Assembly (NCBI RefSeq): GCF_016808095.1
Contig: NC_068974.1
Span: forward strand, 20,692,825 to 20,756,824
Origin: Vigna angularis
Lineage: Eukaryota; Streptophyta; Magnoliopsida; Fabales; Fabaceae
Direction of reading: 5' to 3'
DNA length: 64,000 nt
A model generated the notes under the pieces. The model was not told the DNA's origin and made no database searches. It was given only the letters and a program-made list of their open reading frames with translations. Positions 33,801-44,918 of this stretch are shown piece after piece (within the stretch, counting starts at the first letter, position 1; each line of letters starts with the position of its first letter). A program made the translations under genes and the position numbers.

Positions 33801-36800
33801 TTATGCATCGGTTAATGTTGCCAACCGAGGATGTATTCTCTTTAGACATCGGTTACTTGACAACCGAGGCATATAGTGTTCTAATATTATGAAATTGTCA
33901 CCGCGTTTTGATACGCTTCAGTTTTGTTGGAACCGAAGCGTAATATGCGAGTTAAAAATACGATGTTTTACTAGTGAGTATAAAGTTAGAAATTAATTTC
34001 TGTATTTCGTAACCCATCAAATAATAAAATTTTTATTTTTCTATTGAAAAGAAAATTTCATAAGACAGATGGGTGTATAGTATACTACCGAGATGAAATC
34101 ATCTCGACCTTAATTAGGAATATTATTAATATAACAATAAAAAGATTAAATCCTTTTATTAAGATATCTTAAGTATTCCTATATTAAACCCAATATATTT
34201 GGCATTGGCCCATTCAACATATATAACAGATATAAAAGTGTGTTATTTACGAGGTAGAATTTTTTTGTCATTTGTTACTGTTTTTATTCCATCTTATAGT
34301 CGGAGTATCTTGTAGCCACCCCTCAACTTATAAGCAAAAGAGGAGTAATTATCTCATATTAGGACAAGATTGCTAAAGGAGGATCTTGTAAGGGAATTTC
34401 AATACTAAAATAAAGCTCTTTTGTCTCTTTGTTGTAGCCCTTCCCAACCTCCAACTACACCATATACCTTACCATGTAGCTTGCAAAATGGCATATGTAA
34501 CAATGTTATATTAACTGCAATAAAAATCACCAAAAATAACAATAACAGAGGGTCAAACTTAAGATAGGTAGGGTAGAACATAAAACGGGTAGGGCGACAT
34601 TAAAATAGATAGGATCAACCTAAAAATAGATAGGGTGAAGCTTAAATGGATGACATTTAGAGCTCAACAAGTCTCCAACACGCACTTCCACACCAATACT
34701 TACAACTACAGATCGTGTGAATTCAATAGTGCTATCACCTTCAAAATCTCCTCATTCGATTATATCTCGTCCCCCAAAGTGCTAAAGACAAAATGGTCTA
34801 TACGTCTAAATGCTCTAATGTTTTGAAGTTTAATTAAATAACATTAAAATGGGATAATAATCAGAAAACGACTTAGGGTGAAAACACAAGACTTAGAGCC
34901 TGAACCCCAACATAAAAAAACTTAGGAAAACTCTTACGTCCTTAGGACACAGAAAAACATCTAGGTCAAAACACCTAGACGCATGGCTAAATGTTGTTGT
35001 GCTTAAAGCGTCTGCGAGAGACTAAGTTAAACGCTCAATGCTTATTGTTGATAGGGGGAGCACAGTGTTAGCTAAACTGAATCCCTGTGATGTTTTGTTT
35101 TTGATGATGACAACACATTGTTAATAAAAACACATGTATGTGTACTGTGTTATGTGTGTTATATATGTACGGGCTTACTATGAAATATGCACATATTGTG
35201 TTTGTCACATTTGATTGACATATTGTATTGATTGATGCATACTAGGGCTTATGAAGTGACTATATCTGTGTATGCACAATTATGTTTTGGTGATATAAAA
35301 ATCACATGCACAAAAGCATGTCTGCATGACTTAATTGATTACAGTGGTGTGATAATCAATTAAGGTCATCAAACAGCTTGAGTTTTAAGGTATAATATTG
35401 TTGAGAATCAAATGAGTTTAAGATATCGACTATTTGACCCATTCTTCCTAGCAAATAATGTTAGACAATTTTACAACGTCCAATAACCAACATTTCACAA
35501 CATTGACAAACGTGGTTGGTGTGTTTCAATACAAATCAAGACTAGGAGTCGCATTGAGTCAAATCATCTCGAAGAAGATATCCCCTGCCAAGTTGATGAA
35601 ATGTCACATGACAGTAAAATTATTGTAGTTAAAGGTGTAACTGCATTGCGGGACTTTGATAGAGATCTTGAAGAAATACAAGAAGAAGAAGAAGACGAAG
35701 AAGGAGAAGACGAGGACGATGAAGAAAAAACAATCATGATGATTATGATGATGACAATCATGATGACATTGATGATGATGACGACGAGGATGGTATAGAA
35801 TTTGAAACTGACTTTTGTGTTTGCAAAACTAATAATTGAAATACATTCTTGTAGTCTTTAGCAAGTAAACAGTTACATGGATGAACTATAGGGATCAATT
35901 TTACTTCCTATACATGTTTGTTTTACTTCATTTGAAAATATATGTGTTACTTATACCTCTACAGTGTTGTGTTATGTTTTATATACTTTCATTGCAGTAA
36001 TGTCAAGAGAATGACCATCTTGGGTTGATAAAGGAAAGACTATAGCGAAGCCAATGAGACAACCCCGCTACATTTTAAGGGTTTTTCAAACGTTACCAGC
36101 CCTAGATGGCCGAACTCTACCTAACGTTGGGTCATCACGTGCAACACACCATGCACTAGGGCCCACACCAAATCATCCTATGGATCCGATACCACCTTCT
36201 TATAACACTCCTTCTACACCTACTTCATCTTCAGTTTCGTCTCAAGATGTACAACATGCATCTGATGATCCTGCTGATGGACTTGACTTTGCTCCGAACG
36301 ATAGATCAATCATTGAACCTTATGGTTAAGGGTAATATGAAATCTTCTTTCTAACTAATTTTTATTACATTCTTTGTTTAACTTGGCCTGCATATCATAA
36401 CTTTTATGTATTCATATTCAGGTTTCTTCCTTCTAGAGTTGTTTCACAAGCCATCACAAGGTCTATTTAGCAACAATTTCTCCAACCTAGGTCATCATGG
36501 GGACCAATCTCTTAGAGTATTTAGTACCATTCTAGTAGCGATTTAAGGTAAAACAACCCACTACTTAATCTCATTTTATATTGATTTCACCTATTAAGTC
36601 CATTTGTTTTATTTTTACATGATCTACCGTAACAACAAAAGGTGTAGTGGAGACCTAAGCATGAAGCTCAAATTAAGAAAAATTTGCACACAAAAGCATA
36701 TCACAAGTTGTCAGAAATGTTTATAGATGGACGCATTACAGGAGAATGCCCTTATTGGATGGAGAACACATATGGAACTCATTACTGACACATTGGAATT

Positions 36801-39800
36801 CACTAGATTACTGTAACAAATGTGTACCGCCCAAAGAAATAGGGATGCAAAAAAGGGTGGTGTTCTACACATTGGTGGTTCAATCATCATACATGAGCAT
36901 GTCATTCATATGGTAGAAATCTTCATTGATTTCCTATCACTTATAATATAATTTATATACTTTGAAATTGATATCGATATATAACTTCTATAATTTTACA
37001 TACAACAAAGTTGGGATAGGTTGTTCACGTTGATGAGGTGTTTTAGCAAACTCATCTACGTAAGAGATCTGGCCAATTTGTTGATTAGAGGTTATGAAGG
37101 ACACATGTAAAAAAACTATTATGAAAACTTGAAAGTTGTATTATTTTTGTTTCTTTTAAACTTGTACCGACACTTTGCAGAGTTTAATAGGAACAACTTA
37201 ACACTAGACTCTCACAAGTCATATCCGAGCAAGGATCATGGCCTACTAATGATGCATCCCAAGCAAATATGGATGACAAAGATATTATTAGGATATAGTG
37301 TTAGGCGAACATCGTCAATCGAAAAAACAAAGGACGTCTATATGGGGTAGGACAACTTGATGCCTTATACATTGGTGAAAAAGGTTCATTGAAGCATGAA
37401 CCATCTACATATCTAGTAGTGCTGACCAGGGTTATGATGATCTGACACAACAACTACAAGCTCGTGACCAAGCTTATGATGATTTCGAACAACAATTTGA
37501 TAATCTCCAAAATTTAGTTATGAAGTTCTTACCTCCAAATGCACAATCAATGGTCCATCAGCCTTAGTCCACACTACCACCGTCCCATCCACCTCCCCAA
37601 CAATGGTAGTATCAAGATGAAGAAGGCAATAACTCTGATGATGATTACAACGATTATTAGAGAGTTAGTTTATGTATAGGATTTTATTAACTTTATATTA
37701 TGTTTTGTATAATTGACATTATTTTTATCCTATTAATGATATGGACTTCATTTATTTCACTGCATTGGTTGATTTATGACTACATATATCTAGATTATGT
37801 GATTAGGATTGTCCTGGATTGCCTCTGATTATGTCCAGGTTCAATGTGGTGGGAAGCAAATGATGCCCACTACACTTGAACATGTTTCGCATACAACCGA
37901 CGAACCACTGACGGATAATTCACTAGTGCAGTCAAGGAAAATGACAACGGTTGTTTTCGCTTATAGACAACGGTTATGCAACTGAGGCATATACAGGCGA
38001 GGCAAAAAGGTAGGCCTTTTGCCTCGGTTCTGAACCGATTCAGTAGGATTCAGATTATGCCTTGGTTCCCAAACAACCGAGGCAGTAAAGTGTTTTTAAT
38101 TTTTTTAATCTCAACCGAGATCTTTTGCTTGCTCTTTTCCTTCTCTTTTTAATCTCAACCGAGTATAGAATTCTTCATCAAACATAGCAAGAAAGAAGCG
38201 TCTTACCATTGGCAACTAAAATATACTGAAAAGGAAAACCATCCACATATGAAACTTTCTGCTGAGTTCTCACTATTCAATGAAACCACAAACTTAACAA
38301 ATAATGTACATATAAATAGAACCTATCATTGTGCTAGAAAAAAAGAAGGAAAGAAGATATGAATGACAAAAGGAAGAAAACAGACAGAAACACAATTTTG
38401 AGACAAAAAAACAATATGTGGCTTGATTATCACGAACTAGTGACACCTAAACTCCATTAGCGCGTTATCACTACCAAATCCTCTGATTATCACGAACCAG
38501 TGGCACCCAAACTCCAACCTGCATTAACAACCCAACTTTTCAACCCCAATCAGAAGCCCCTGACGGAGGTGCAATCGGAGCTCTCCAATAGGCTTCAAAT
38601 ATGGACGCACTGCACCTTTCGCGAGTATACGACAAAGGAGATCCTATTGGCCACCAACAACTTCTCTGAGCTGCTGAGGTTGAAGTCCGGCGGAGATTGG
38701 AGCAATGTTTACCGGGGATGCTTCAACCACTCCATCAAAATGGTCCCTTTCTTTCTCTCTTATTTCCCAGCGAGCAATCAGAAGTCGTAGAGCAACCTAA
38801 GAAGCAGAACCCCCAAATCCATTTTGCCATCCACCTGCAAAGACACTATCTTGATCGATTAATCGGTGGAACCAAGGTTTTAAACGGTGGAAAAGAGGAA
38901 TGAACAGAGGGAAACAAGTTTAATCGGTAGAAAAGTGGTTTTATGGTTGCTAAGGCTGAAGAAAGGCAAAATATGGAAGAAGAATGTTGGATCTGTGAAG
39001 GAAACTAGACTTATAGTGCGGAGGAGAGGTGGATCTGTAATGGAGGTTGGCGATGACGAGATGCGCTCTTGAGAGAGAAACTGGCTCGCGAGAGCGTGTA
39101 GAGACGCGACTAACCGCCACCATTCCGTTGTCGTTGCTCCATGAGAAAAGTGTTTCCGCCATCGTAGCACCGTCGCCACTCTCTCCCCGCACCGTCACGC
39201 GCTCTCACCGCCATCGCACATCGTAGAGAAAAAGGAGAAGAGGAGAGGTGCTAGGTTTTTGGGGAAAAATTTCGTCATAGAGGCTAGGTTTTCTTGGCTG
39301 CTTTTTTAAGGTCTAGTCTAAGCCCATATGCCTCGGTCCATCTGCCAACCGAGGCAGTATCTTTGCCACGTGAGGTTTATGCCTTGGTTCACCCTGCCAA
39401 CCGAGGTAGTATTCCTTTTAGACATCAGTTGCTTAACAATCAAGGTATATACTATTTTAAATATTACGAAACTGCCACCGCATTTTGATATGCTTCGGTT
39501 TCAAATAAAACGAAGCATAATGTGCGAGTTAAAAATGCGATTTTTAACTAGTGATTACAGAAATGAAAATTTCTTTTACAAACTAAGACTCATAGTCCAC
39601 TACGAGCCTTAAATGTTAGTGTGAATACGACCAGGATCATTCAATCCCTTGGGAGATTATTATCTCGACCTTAATTAAGACCATTATTAAAATAAATAGA
39701 AGATTAAATAAGTTAATTCAGATACCTTAAGTATCCCTATATTAGACATAGGCTACCTGTCATAAGTCCATATTAAGGAAAAATCCCATATGATGATAAT

Positions 39801-40455
39801 CTCCCTAAGGGCTTACAAAATGCATCCATGACTATGCCTAACTCTAGTCTTTTTCTCTCTAAATATGCAAATAATGTAGAATTGTATAGGTTTTCTTGCA
39901 CATTGTTTAGGTCTTGTACTTTTTGGAACTTGTATTTATAAACCAAGTTGTAGGTTGAGCTCTCATGCTTTCAATCGGGCTTTAGGATCAACCTTTGGAG
40001 CTCATCTATTTCCAGTTTAGCTTCTAGACAGACATGCAACTTGGTCTACAAATTCAAGGTCCAAAGAAAGAAAGTCCCAAAAAAGTGTAAGGAAACCTAT
40101 ACAATTCTACATTATTTTCATATTTAAAGAAAAGAAAACTAAATTTAGGCCTAGTCATGGACCCATGTTTTAAGCCTTTACGGGGTTGTAGGTTTATTCA
40201 AGAAAAAAATCCATATAACTGGTATACTTGGAGGTAAAATTGGTCATTCATCTATTATCATATTCATTATATATTATGTATTATTGATTTAAGCGTCAGA
40301 GTATCTTGTAAGCACTCCCCCTAAACATCTCGACAAAAAAAAGTAATTATTTCATATTAGAAGCAAAGATGTTGAAGGAGAATCTTGTAAGGTTCACCTT
40401 ATAAGAAAAATAGTATTTTTTAGAGTCTATCAATGTTGTCAAACATTTATAGTTC

Positions 40456-40514
<59 letters not shown>

Positions 40515-42889
40515 TTATTGTATACAGTAAATCCAAATTTCTTGTTTGGTCATTGAATAAGATAAGTGATTTTTTAGAGCAATTTTTTTTATACCTCCAA
40601 GAATATTTAATGTAACTTCTTAGTATAAGTTGAATAAAGAATAAGAATAAAGGAATCATTGAAACTATAATTTTACCTCTTTCTTGACATAGTTAATGCA
40701 ATATACTTTTCCTTGCTTTCTCATCTCCTGGTCAATTTCTTCATATACATCAAAAATTGCCTTATAACATAATTGCATGTAATTTGGGAGATCAACACAG
40801 CAACGAATATCCCACCTGCTAGTTTTTAGGAAGTTATCTTTGATATATCGATAGAATTAAGCCAAAGATACATCGTTTTGATGTGCCTAACCTGTCAATT
40901 GCATTGGTGAAAAGCTCAAGTTCTTCTATGGTTCCATAAGCGTCGTAGATGTCATCAATGATGGTACCTAAAGCTGCTAATTTTGTTGTTATCCATCTTG
41001 AATATTGTGGTTCAAAGTACACCCCCAATGCCCAAAAATAACATTCCACGATCCTATCTCGTGTAAAAGGTAAATTGGATGAGACATCTAAATCCTTATC
41101 CCACCATCTGAATAAAAAAAAACATTAATATTCCAAAGAAGAAAACAAAAAGAAAGAATCTTTAACTGATATATATTCATTTATACATCGAAAGGTAATG
41201 TGTCTAAAGAAGATATATATTACTTGGTTATACTGCTGAGTTCTTTCAAATGTAGCTCCTGCAACTTGTTAAAATCTAATTTTGCAAATGTTAGCAAGTT
41301 TTCGTCATGAGATGGATATTCCTCGTATAAAGACATAAAATATGTTGTCTCCAACCTAGGCAAACCTCGGCGAAGTGATTGTCTTAAGTTATGCTGAACT
41401 CGTGCCACAAGAGAACAACTTAGTTGGGTGGTTATAGACTTAGTTAATTGCTCCATACTGAAATTGTGTGCTTCTTCAAGTACTTCTTCTCCATGACATC
41501 TTAGTTGGGCTGCTTCATACAAGCTTAACATTCCTTCAATATCATCCGTTAAACTTTCCTTAAACTTTCCGGTTTGGTCTTCGAATTTGAAAAATACACC
41601 TGTTTAACTTATAAACATGTTTTAATTTCAAGATAAATATATCTAATTATATAACTATTATATAAGGGATATGCCACCACACAAATGACATAATACACAT
41701 TAAAATCCAACTATTTGTATAAGTTGGTTTTAGTCATCCTATAAACCCAATCTTAAAAGTGAAAATCAAATAATAATTTGTTGTATAAGTTAAAATAAAA
41801 TAAACCCTATTTAAAAAAATTATATTTATAAGAGGTTAAGTTTTGATGATTGAGAAATCTGTACTGACCCAAACATGTATGTATTTTGCGATTCATTGAT
41901 TTGAGTTTTCAAACTCAGGCAAATTTTATCACCATTAACCTTCTAATGCAATTTCATGGTTACTCAGTACTTTTAATATATTTATCTTGCAAGTCTACTA
42001 TTTTATCTAATATAATATTAATATTACCCTTATATTAAATTCTTAAAATATTAAATTTATGAATTTTATTTATATGATGTTCAATTTTTTTCCTTTAACT
42101 TAATGTAAGATTTAAATATCATTCATCTTAATAAGATGTTAATAAGACATGGGCGTTTGGATAGAAGAATGTATTTGAATCCATCACCAAGACTAAACTA
42201 GTTACTACTAAAGAAGGGAAGACATAAGACGTAGTACTCAACAAAGAGATAAGTGGCCCATAGAGTAAACTTAAACAATAAATGCAATAGCATCGTAGTG
42301 AGTTGAACAAGGAGTTATTGTTCTTTGAAAAGTAAATTTGGTGAAATGCTCAGGAAAACCTACTTGAAGAAATGCGATATCCATGTTGTCTAAGCAGCCG
42401 AAAGAGTAGAGCCGTGTGGTAAAGATCATCACAGTGAGCTATGATATTATTATCCTTTGTTGAAATGTCATAAATTTGACATAAAGCGCTGTCAATTTCG
42501 TGCTCAAAATGGTAAGACACACCCAAACGTTGGACTGAATCAATGAAGTTCAATTTAAGAGAGAAATTGGTATCATGAATAGGTGAGACAAGCCTCTTCC
42601 TCACGTCCTCTTTTAATAGATTAGCCTCTTGAATACGGCTATCACTTTCCTGCATCAAGTAGTAATGAAAAAGTCCATCATATGAAACGTTTTATCTACA
42701 GAGACTAAATGTTAACGTAGGAAAGAGATTGAAAAAGTAACGGGATGAAAGAGTAAATACAGAGGAAGAGGGAACATAAGAAAGAAAGCGATCGCCCCAA
42801 ATGGAGGGATGAAAATTTGCAGTGGGTCGAGTGAAAGGAGGTTTTGCACCACTGGCAGAAATTGGAGGTGATAAGGCACCGTTGGACAT
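30801..42889 (-). CDS. Terpene synthase, TPS-a type (probable sesquiterpene synthase), 7 exons
   Basis: Exons on the minus strand: 42889-42761, 42649-42364, 41599-41224, 41107-40892, 40815-40677, 31673-31428, 31094-30801. All introns are GT-AG, all phases agree, and the spliced frame is 561 codons with no internal stop, the usual length of a cytosolic sesquiterpene synthase. Motifs: RPX8W at residues 21-31, RDR at 280-282, metal-binding DDIYD at 315-319, second metal site DDIVGDEFE at 458-466. The N terminus before RPX8W is only 20 residues, too short for a plastid transit peptide. Seven exons is the class III TPS organisation. The enzyme should ionise a prenyl diphosphate, probably farnesyl diphosphate in the cytosol; the product cannot be told. 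Intron 5 is 9003 bp and full of transposons; introns 1-4 and 6 are 76-764 bp. Confidence 0.92.
32556..32681. repeat. 34-bp tandem repeats with GACGTCTATATAAACGTC core
   Basis: Units starting TATACCRGACGTCTA recur at 32590, 32624 and 32658, exactly 34 bp apart, preceded by a diverged copy near 32556. The core is a near-palindrome. It may be the subterminal part of another CACTA element nested here. Confidence 0.75.
32990..33425 (-). pseudogene. Captured subtilisin-like serine protease fragments
   Basis: From 33425 the minus strand reads W-N-R-K-L-I, R-F-F-A-K-G, E-E-S-R-S, then [12 protein letters not shown]. After these come V-S-L-F-C-Y-A-S-G and [10 protein letters not shown]. This is the region around the catalytic His of plant subtilases (family usually D-G-H-G-T-H-T). 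Here the Gly and second His of that motif are changed to Asp and Gln. A shift near 33235 separates the parts. A later segment, [12 protein letters not shown] and T-V-G-K-K (about 33150-33080), corresponds to a region much further along in the family, so non-adjacent pieces were joined. It is not a functional protease. Confidence 0.85.
34071..34410 (+). repeat. LTR-like direct repeat, copy 1
   Basis: It shares with 39620-40420 the blocks ATCTCGACCTTAATTA, ATACCTTAAGTATYCCTATATTA-like sequence, GTCGGAGTATCTTGTA-like sequence, and GAGTAATTATCTCATATTAG-like sequence in the same order. The GTCGGAGTATCTTGTAGCCA block resembles the R/U5 junction of gypsy LTRs, and TATATAACAGATATAAA near 34218 could be its TATA box. 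It may be one LTR of a deleted element. Confidence 0.55.
34411..35045. other. Unassigned AT-rich intron DNA
   Basis: It contains three short imperfect repeats of the type TAGGTAGGGTRGA / ATAGATAGGRTSAA at 34565-34640. No coding domain. Confidence 0.35.
35046..35425 (+). repeat. Copia LTR fragment
   Basis: It starts TGTTGATAGGGGGAGCAC and contains TTTTTGATGATGAC, like the LTR that begins at 46024 on the minus strand. It also has paired AATTGATTA/TAATCAATTA motifs near 35330-35365. It ends at the CACTA transposase tail near 35425. Confidence 0.6.
35426..35830 (+). pseudogene. CACTA transposase (TNP2-like) C-terminal fragment
   Basis: Frames read [15 protein letters not shown] and G-W-C-V-S-I-Q, then an acidic region rich in Glu/Asp (35670-35800). 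This matches the DUF4216-type tail of CACTA transposases and closely parallels 49390-49700. A stop interrupts it near 35477. It probably belongs to the same element remnant as 36054-37660. Confidence 0.8.
36054..37660 (+). pseudogene. CACTA second gene (TNPA-like, Ptta/En-Spm family) remnant
   Basis: A 91-codon frame at 36054-36329 has a Pro/Ser/Thr-rich N-terminal part. After likely introns, 36650-36960 encodes in mixed frames [20 protein letters not shown] and K-G-G-V-L-H-T. At 37020-37060 it reads V-H-V-D-E-V-F and at 37430-37530 a Gln-rich coiled region. An acidic D-D-D-Y-N-D-Y end and stop at 37658 close it. The order matches the second gene of En/Spm-type CACTA elements, which binds subterminal repeats. 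Several stops show it is dead. Confidence 0.7.
37921..39553. mobile_element. Non-autonomous CACTA transposon 2 with captured kinase fragment, TSD ATT
   Basis: Ends are CACTAGTGCAGTCAAGG at 37921 and, inverted, CACTAGTTAAAAATCGC at 39553, flanked by ATT at 37918-37920 and 39554-39556. It shares subterminal pairs (GCCTCGGTT...AACCGAGGC) and TIR sequence with CACTA 1, so both could be moved by the same transposase. Length 1633 bp, no transposase. It is also in intron 5 of the terpene synthase. Confidence 0.93.
38500..38770 (+). pseudogene. Captured protein kinase N-lobe fragment
   Basis: The frame contains [18 protein letters not shown], then [11 protein letters not shown]. This is the juxtamembrane and glycine-rich loop region of a plant receptor-like or U-box kinase (family pattern G-x-G-G-F/Y-G-x-V-Y). 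The loop has lost glycines, and the invariant Lys and everything after it are missing. The fragment is in plus orientation, opposite to the host gene. Confidence 0.7.
39620..40420 (+). repeat. LTR-like direct repeat, copy 2, interrupted by a MITE
   Basis: Same blocks and order as 34071-34410. The extra length comes from an insertion at about 39805-40182. The pair is in direct orientation about 5.5 kb apart. Confidence 0.55.
39808..40182. mobile_element. MITE with ~90-bp terminal inverted repeats
   Basis: Left arm 39808-39902 and right arm 40085-40182 are inverted copies with high identity. Shared blocks include ATAATGTAGAATTGTATAGG (left) and its reverse complement on the right. The outermost blocks are GGGCTTACAAAATG and, inverted, AGGCTTAAAACATG. 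It has no coding sequence. I could not fix the target duplication, so the superfamily is open. Confidence 0.75.
40463..40510. repeat. (TA)n microsatellite
   Basis: About 24 uninterrupted TA units. Confidence 0.98.
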
Positions 42890-43783
42890 GGTTTGTAGGG
42901 GACTATGGGTTCAACGTACGTTACTAAGTACAGACACCCTAGCCAGTCACATCTATACTGACACGGACTTTATAAGAGGTAAAGTATTAAATTTTGGAAT
43001 ATATATTTTTGAGTCCACGCGATTAAGACACTGTACAAATAAAAAGAAAAATAATTTTCAATGTTTTTTTTTAAAAGTAAAAAATTGAATCATTATTATC
43101 AATATCTTTAATTTTTTAATAGATTAATGTTAAAAGATCATTAAACTTAGATATATTAACTTTGTTGGCACTTTTTAATAATTGCATGACATAGAAATTT
43201 CATTAAAACAAATATATAAAAAAATATGAAGAACTATACTAAATTCTTTATAAAAATTATATTTCACCAAATATAGAAAAACAAGATCAATTATAAAAAA
43301 TATTTTAGATAAAACCATGAAAATTATTTGTATTATTTTCTATAAATAAAAGTTAATATGATTAATTTATTTACACAAAAATCTCATTAACAACGAAGAA
43401 AGTAAATTTTAAAGTATTACCATAAACTAAGAGTAATATGTAATATGATTGAATATAACAAATGAAATAAATTCAACAATATTAAATATGTCAAACGGGA
43501 AGTCTCCTCTTATATAAAGATAGAACTGATCATAAATTCCATTAGATAAGTCAATTTTTCTTTTATATTTTAGTTTTTTAAACACCTCATTCATCATTAT
43601 TGATATTTTTGTATCCTTCTTATGGAAGATTAAGCACGTTACATTTAGAACTATATATTTTTTTCATATGCATAGGATATTCATCCCCTTAATAAGTTTA
43701 GTGTTTAGTGAGGTTTTAAACTCAAAAATAAAAGAACCTTCGACATCATAATAATTGAGTCTTGTAATTTATATAAATAAGAC
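42890..43783. other. Terpene synthase upstream region
   Basis: 5' flank of the synthase on the minus strand: the first ~80 bp hold the likely leader and TATA box (listed separately). The remainder to 43783 is AT-rich with no frame or repeat I can assign. Confidence 0.5.
42969..42976 (-). promoter_or_regulatory. TATA box of the terpene synthase
   Basis: Minus-strand CTTATAAA lies 80 bp upstream of the start codon. A start site about 30 bp downstream would give a leader near 50 nt. The ATG context is ACAAACCATGTCC. Confidence 0.6.
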
Positions 43784-44739
43784 TAGAGCTGTCAAAACGG
43801 GTAATCCGGTGCAATTCAACCCGACTCACCATAGGTTAGTCATTTAGTGAGTCAATCTAACCTGACTCATTTATTAGTAAGCATAAAAAATTTGAACTCG
43901 GTTCGACCCACCACGGGTTGGTGGGTTAAACAGGTTGGTTCATTTAAATAAATTTCACTTTAAAATGATGTTAAACTCCAAAGAAAATTTAAAATAAAAA
44001 AATATCATACAATTCAAACGTAATCCAAAAACAAGCACAAAAGGCGAATAAATAAGTTTTTAATATTGACAATTTTTGTATCACTTTTCCATTTATAATA
44101 TTAGAGTCTTGAATAGATAAATGTATAATATATTTCTCTCTTGAAACATTTTTTTATATCCTCATCTCCAATATAATAAAAAAAAAATGCTAACTAATAA
44201 TATTGAAACACAAAATAATAAATAATTAAATTAAATTAGGTGGGTTGGTGAGTCACCACGGGTTCAACTCGGGTGAGCCGGATTCTAAGTGAGCTGGGTT
44301 GAAAACTAATCCCCATAAAAAAAATTACATTTTTTTCAAACCCCACTTGACAATTCAAGCGTAATCCAAAAACAAGCACAAAAGGCGAATAAATAAATTT
44401 TTAATATTGACAATTTTTGTATCACTTTTCCATTTATAATATTAGAGTCTTGAATAGATACATACATCTATAATATATTTCTCTCTTGAAACATCTTTTT
44501 TATATATTCATCTACAATATAATAAAAAAATGCTAACTAATAAATAATTAAATTAAATTAGGTGGATTGGTGAGTCAACCCGGCTCACCACGGGTTCAAC
44601 TCGGGTAAGCCGGATTCTAAGTGAGCTGGGTTGAAAACTAACCCCCATAAAAAAATTACATCTTTTTCAAACCCCACCTGACTCAAACCCGTGGTAGGCC
44701 GGGTTGCTTCGCGGGTTACAACTCATTTTGACAGTAGTA
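43784..44739. mobile_element. hAT-type non-autonomous element (956 bp), TSD AATAAGAC
   Basis: Ends are TAGAGCTGTCAAAACGGG at 43784 and, inverted, TACTACTGTCAAAATGAG at 44739, flanked by the perfect 8-bp duplication AATAAGAC at 43776-43783 and 44740-44747. The subterminal parts carry repeated GGGTTGG, CCCGACTC and CGGGTT words. Inside, about 340 bp are duplicated in tandem (CGTAATCCAAAAACAAGCAC at 44019 and 44360). It has no coding capacity. Confidence 0.92.
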
Positions 44740-44918
44740 AATAAGACAAATATTTTAAATATCTTAATAAATTTGTAAAATTGAGTTAGATATAAATATT
44801 TTACTAATTTATTAGAATCCGTTTAACTACTTTAACACAATGTATAAGATTGTTTTTAAGTTAAAAAGTATAATAAATTGACATATAAATATTTATCAAT
44901 AAAATCAAAAATTATAAA

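Larger units (their letters stand above)
31930..33976. mobile_element. Non-autonomous CACTA transposon 1 with captured subtilase, TSD AGT
   Basis: Ends are CACTAGTGAAGTAAAGG at 31930 and, inverted, CACTAGTAAAACATCG at 33976, flanked by AGT at 31927-31929 and 33977-33979. Both subterminal regions are built from inverted pairs of the type CCTCGGTT...AACCGAGG (five or more pairs), a normal CACTA feature. It has no transposase. The interior holds fragments of a subtilisin-like protease gene and a 34-bp repeat array. Length 2047 bp. It lies in intron 5 of the terpene synthase gene. Confidence 0.93.

Noticed and set aside
40433..40659. Ile/Tyr-rich frames on both strands
   Set aside because: They are translations of a (TA)n microsatellite.
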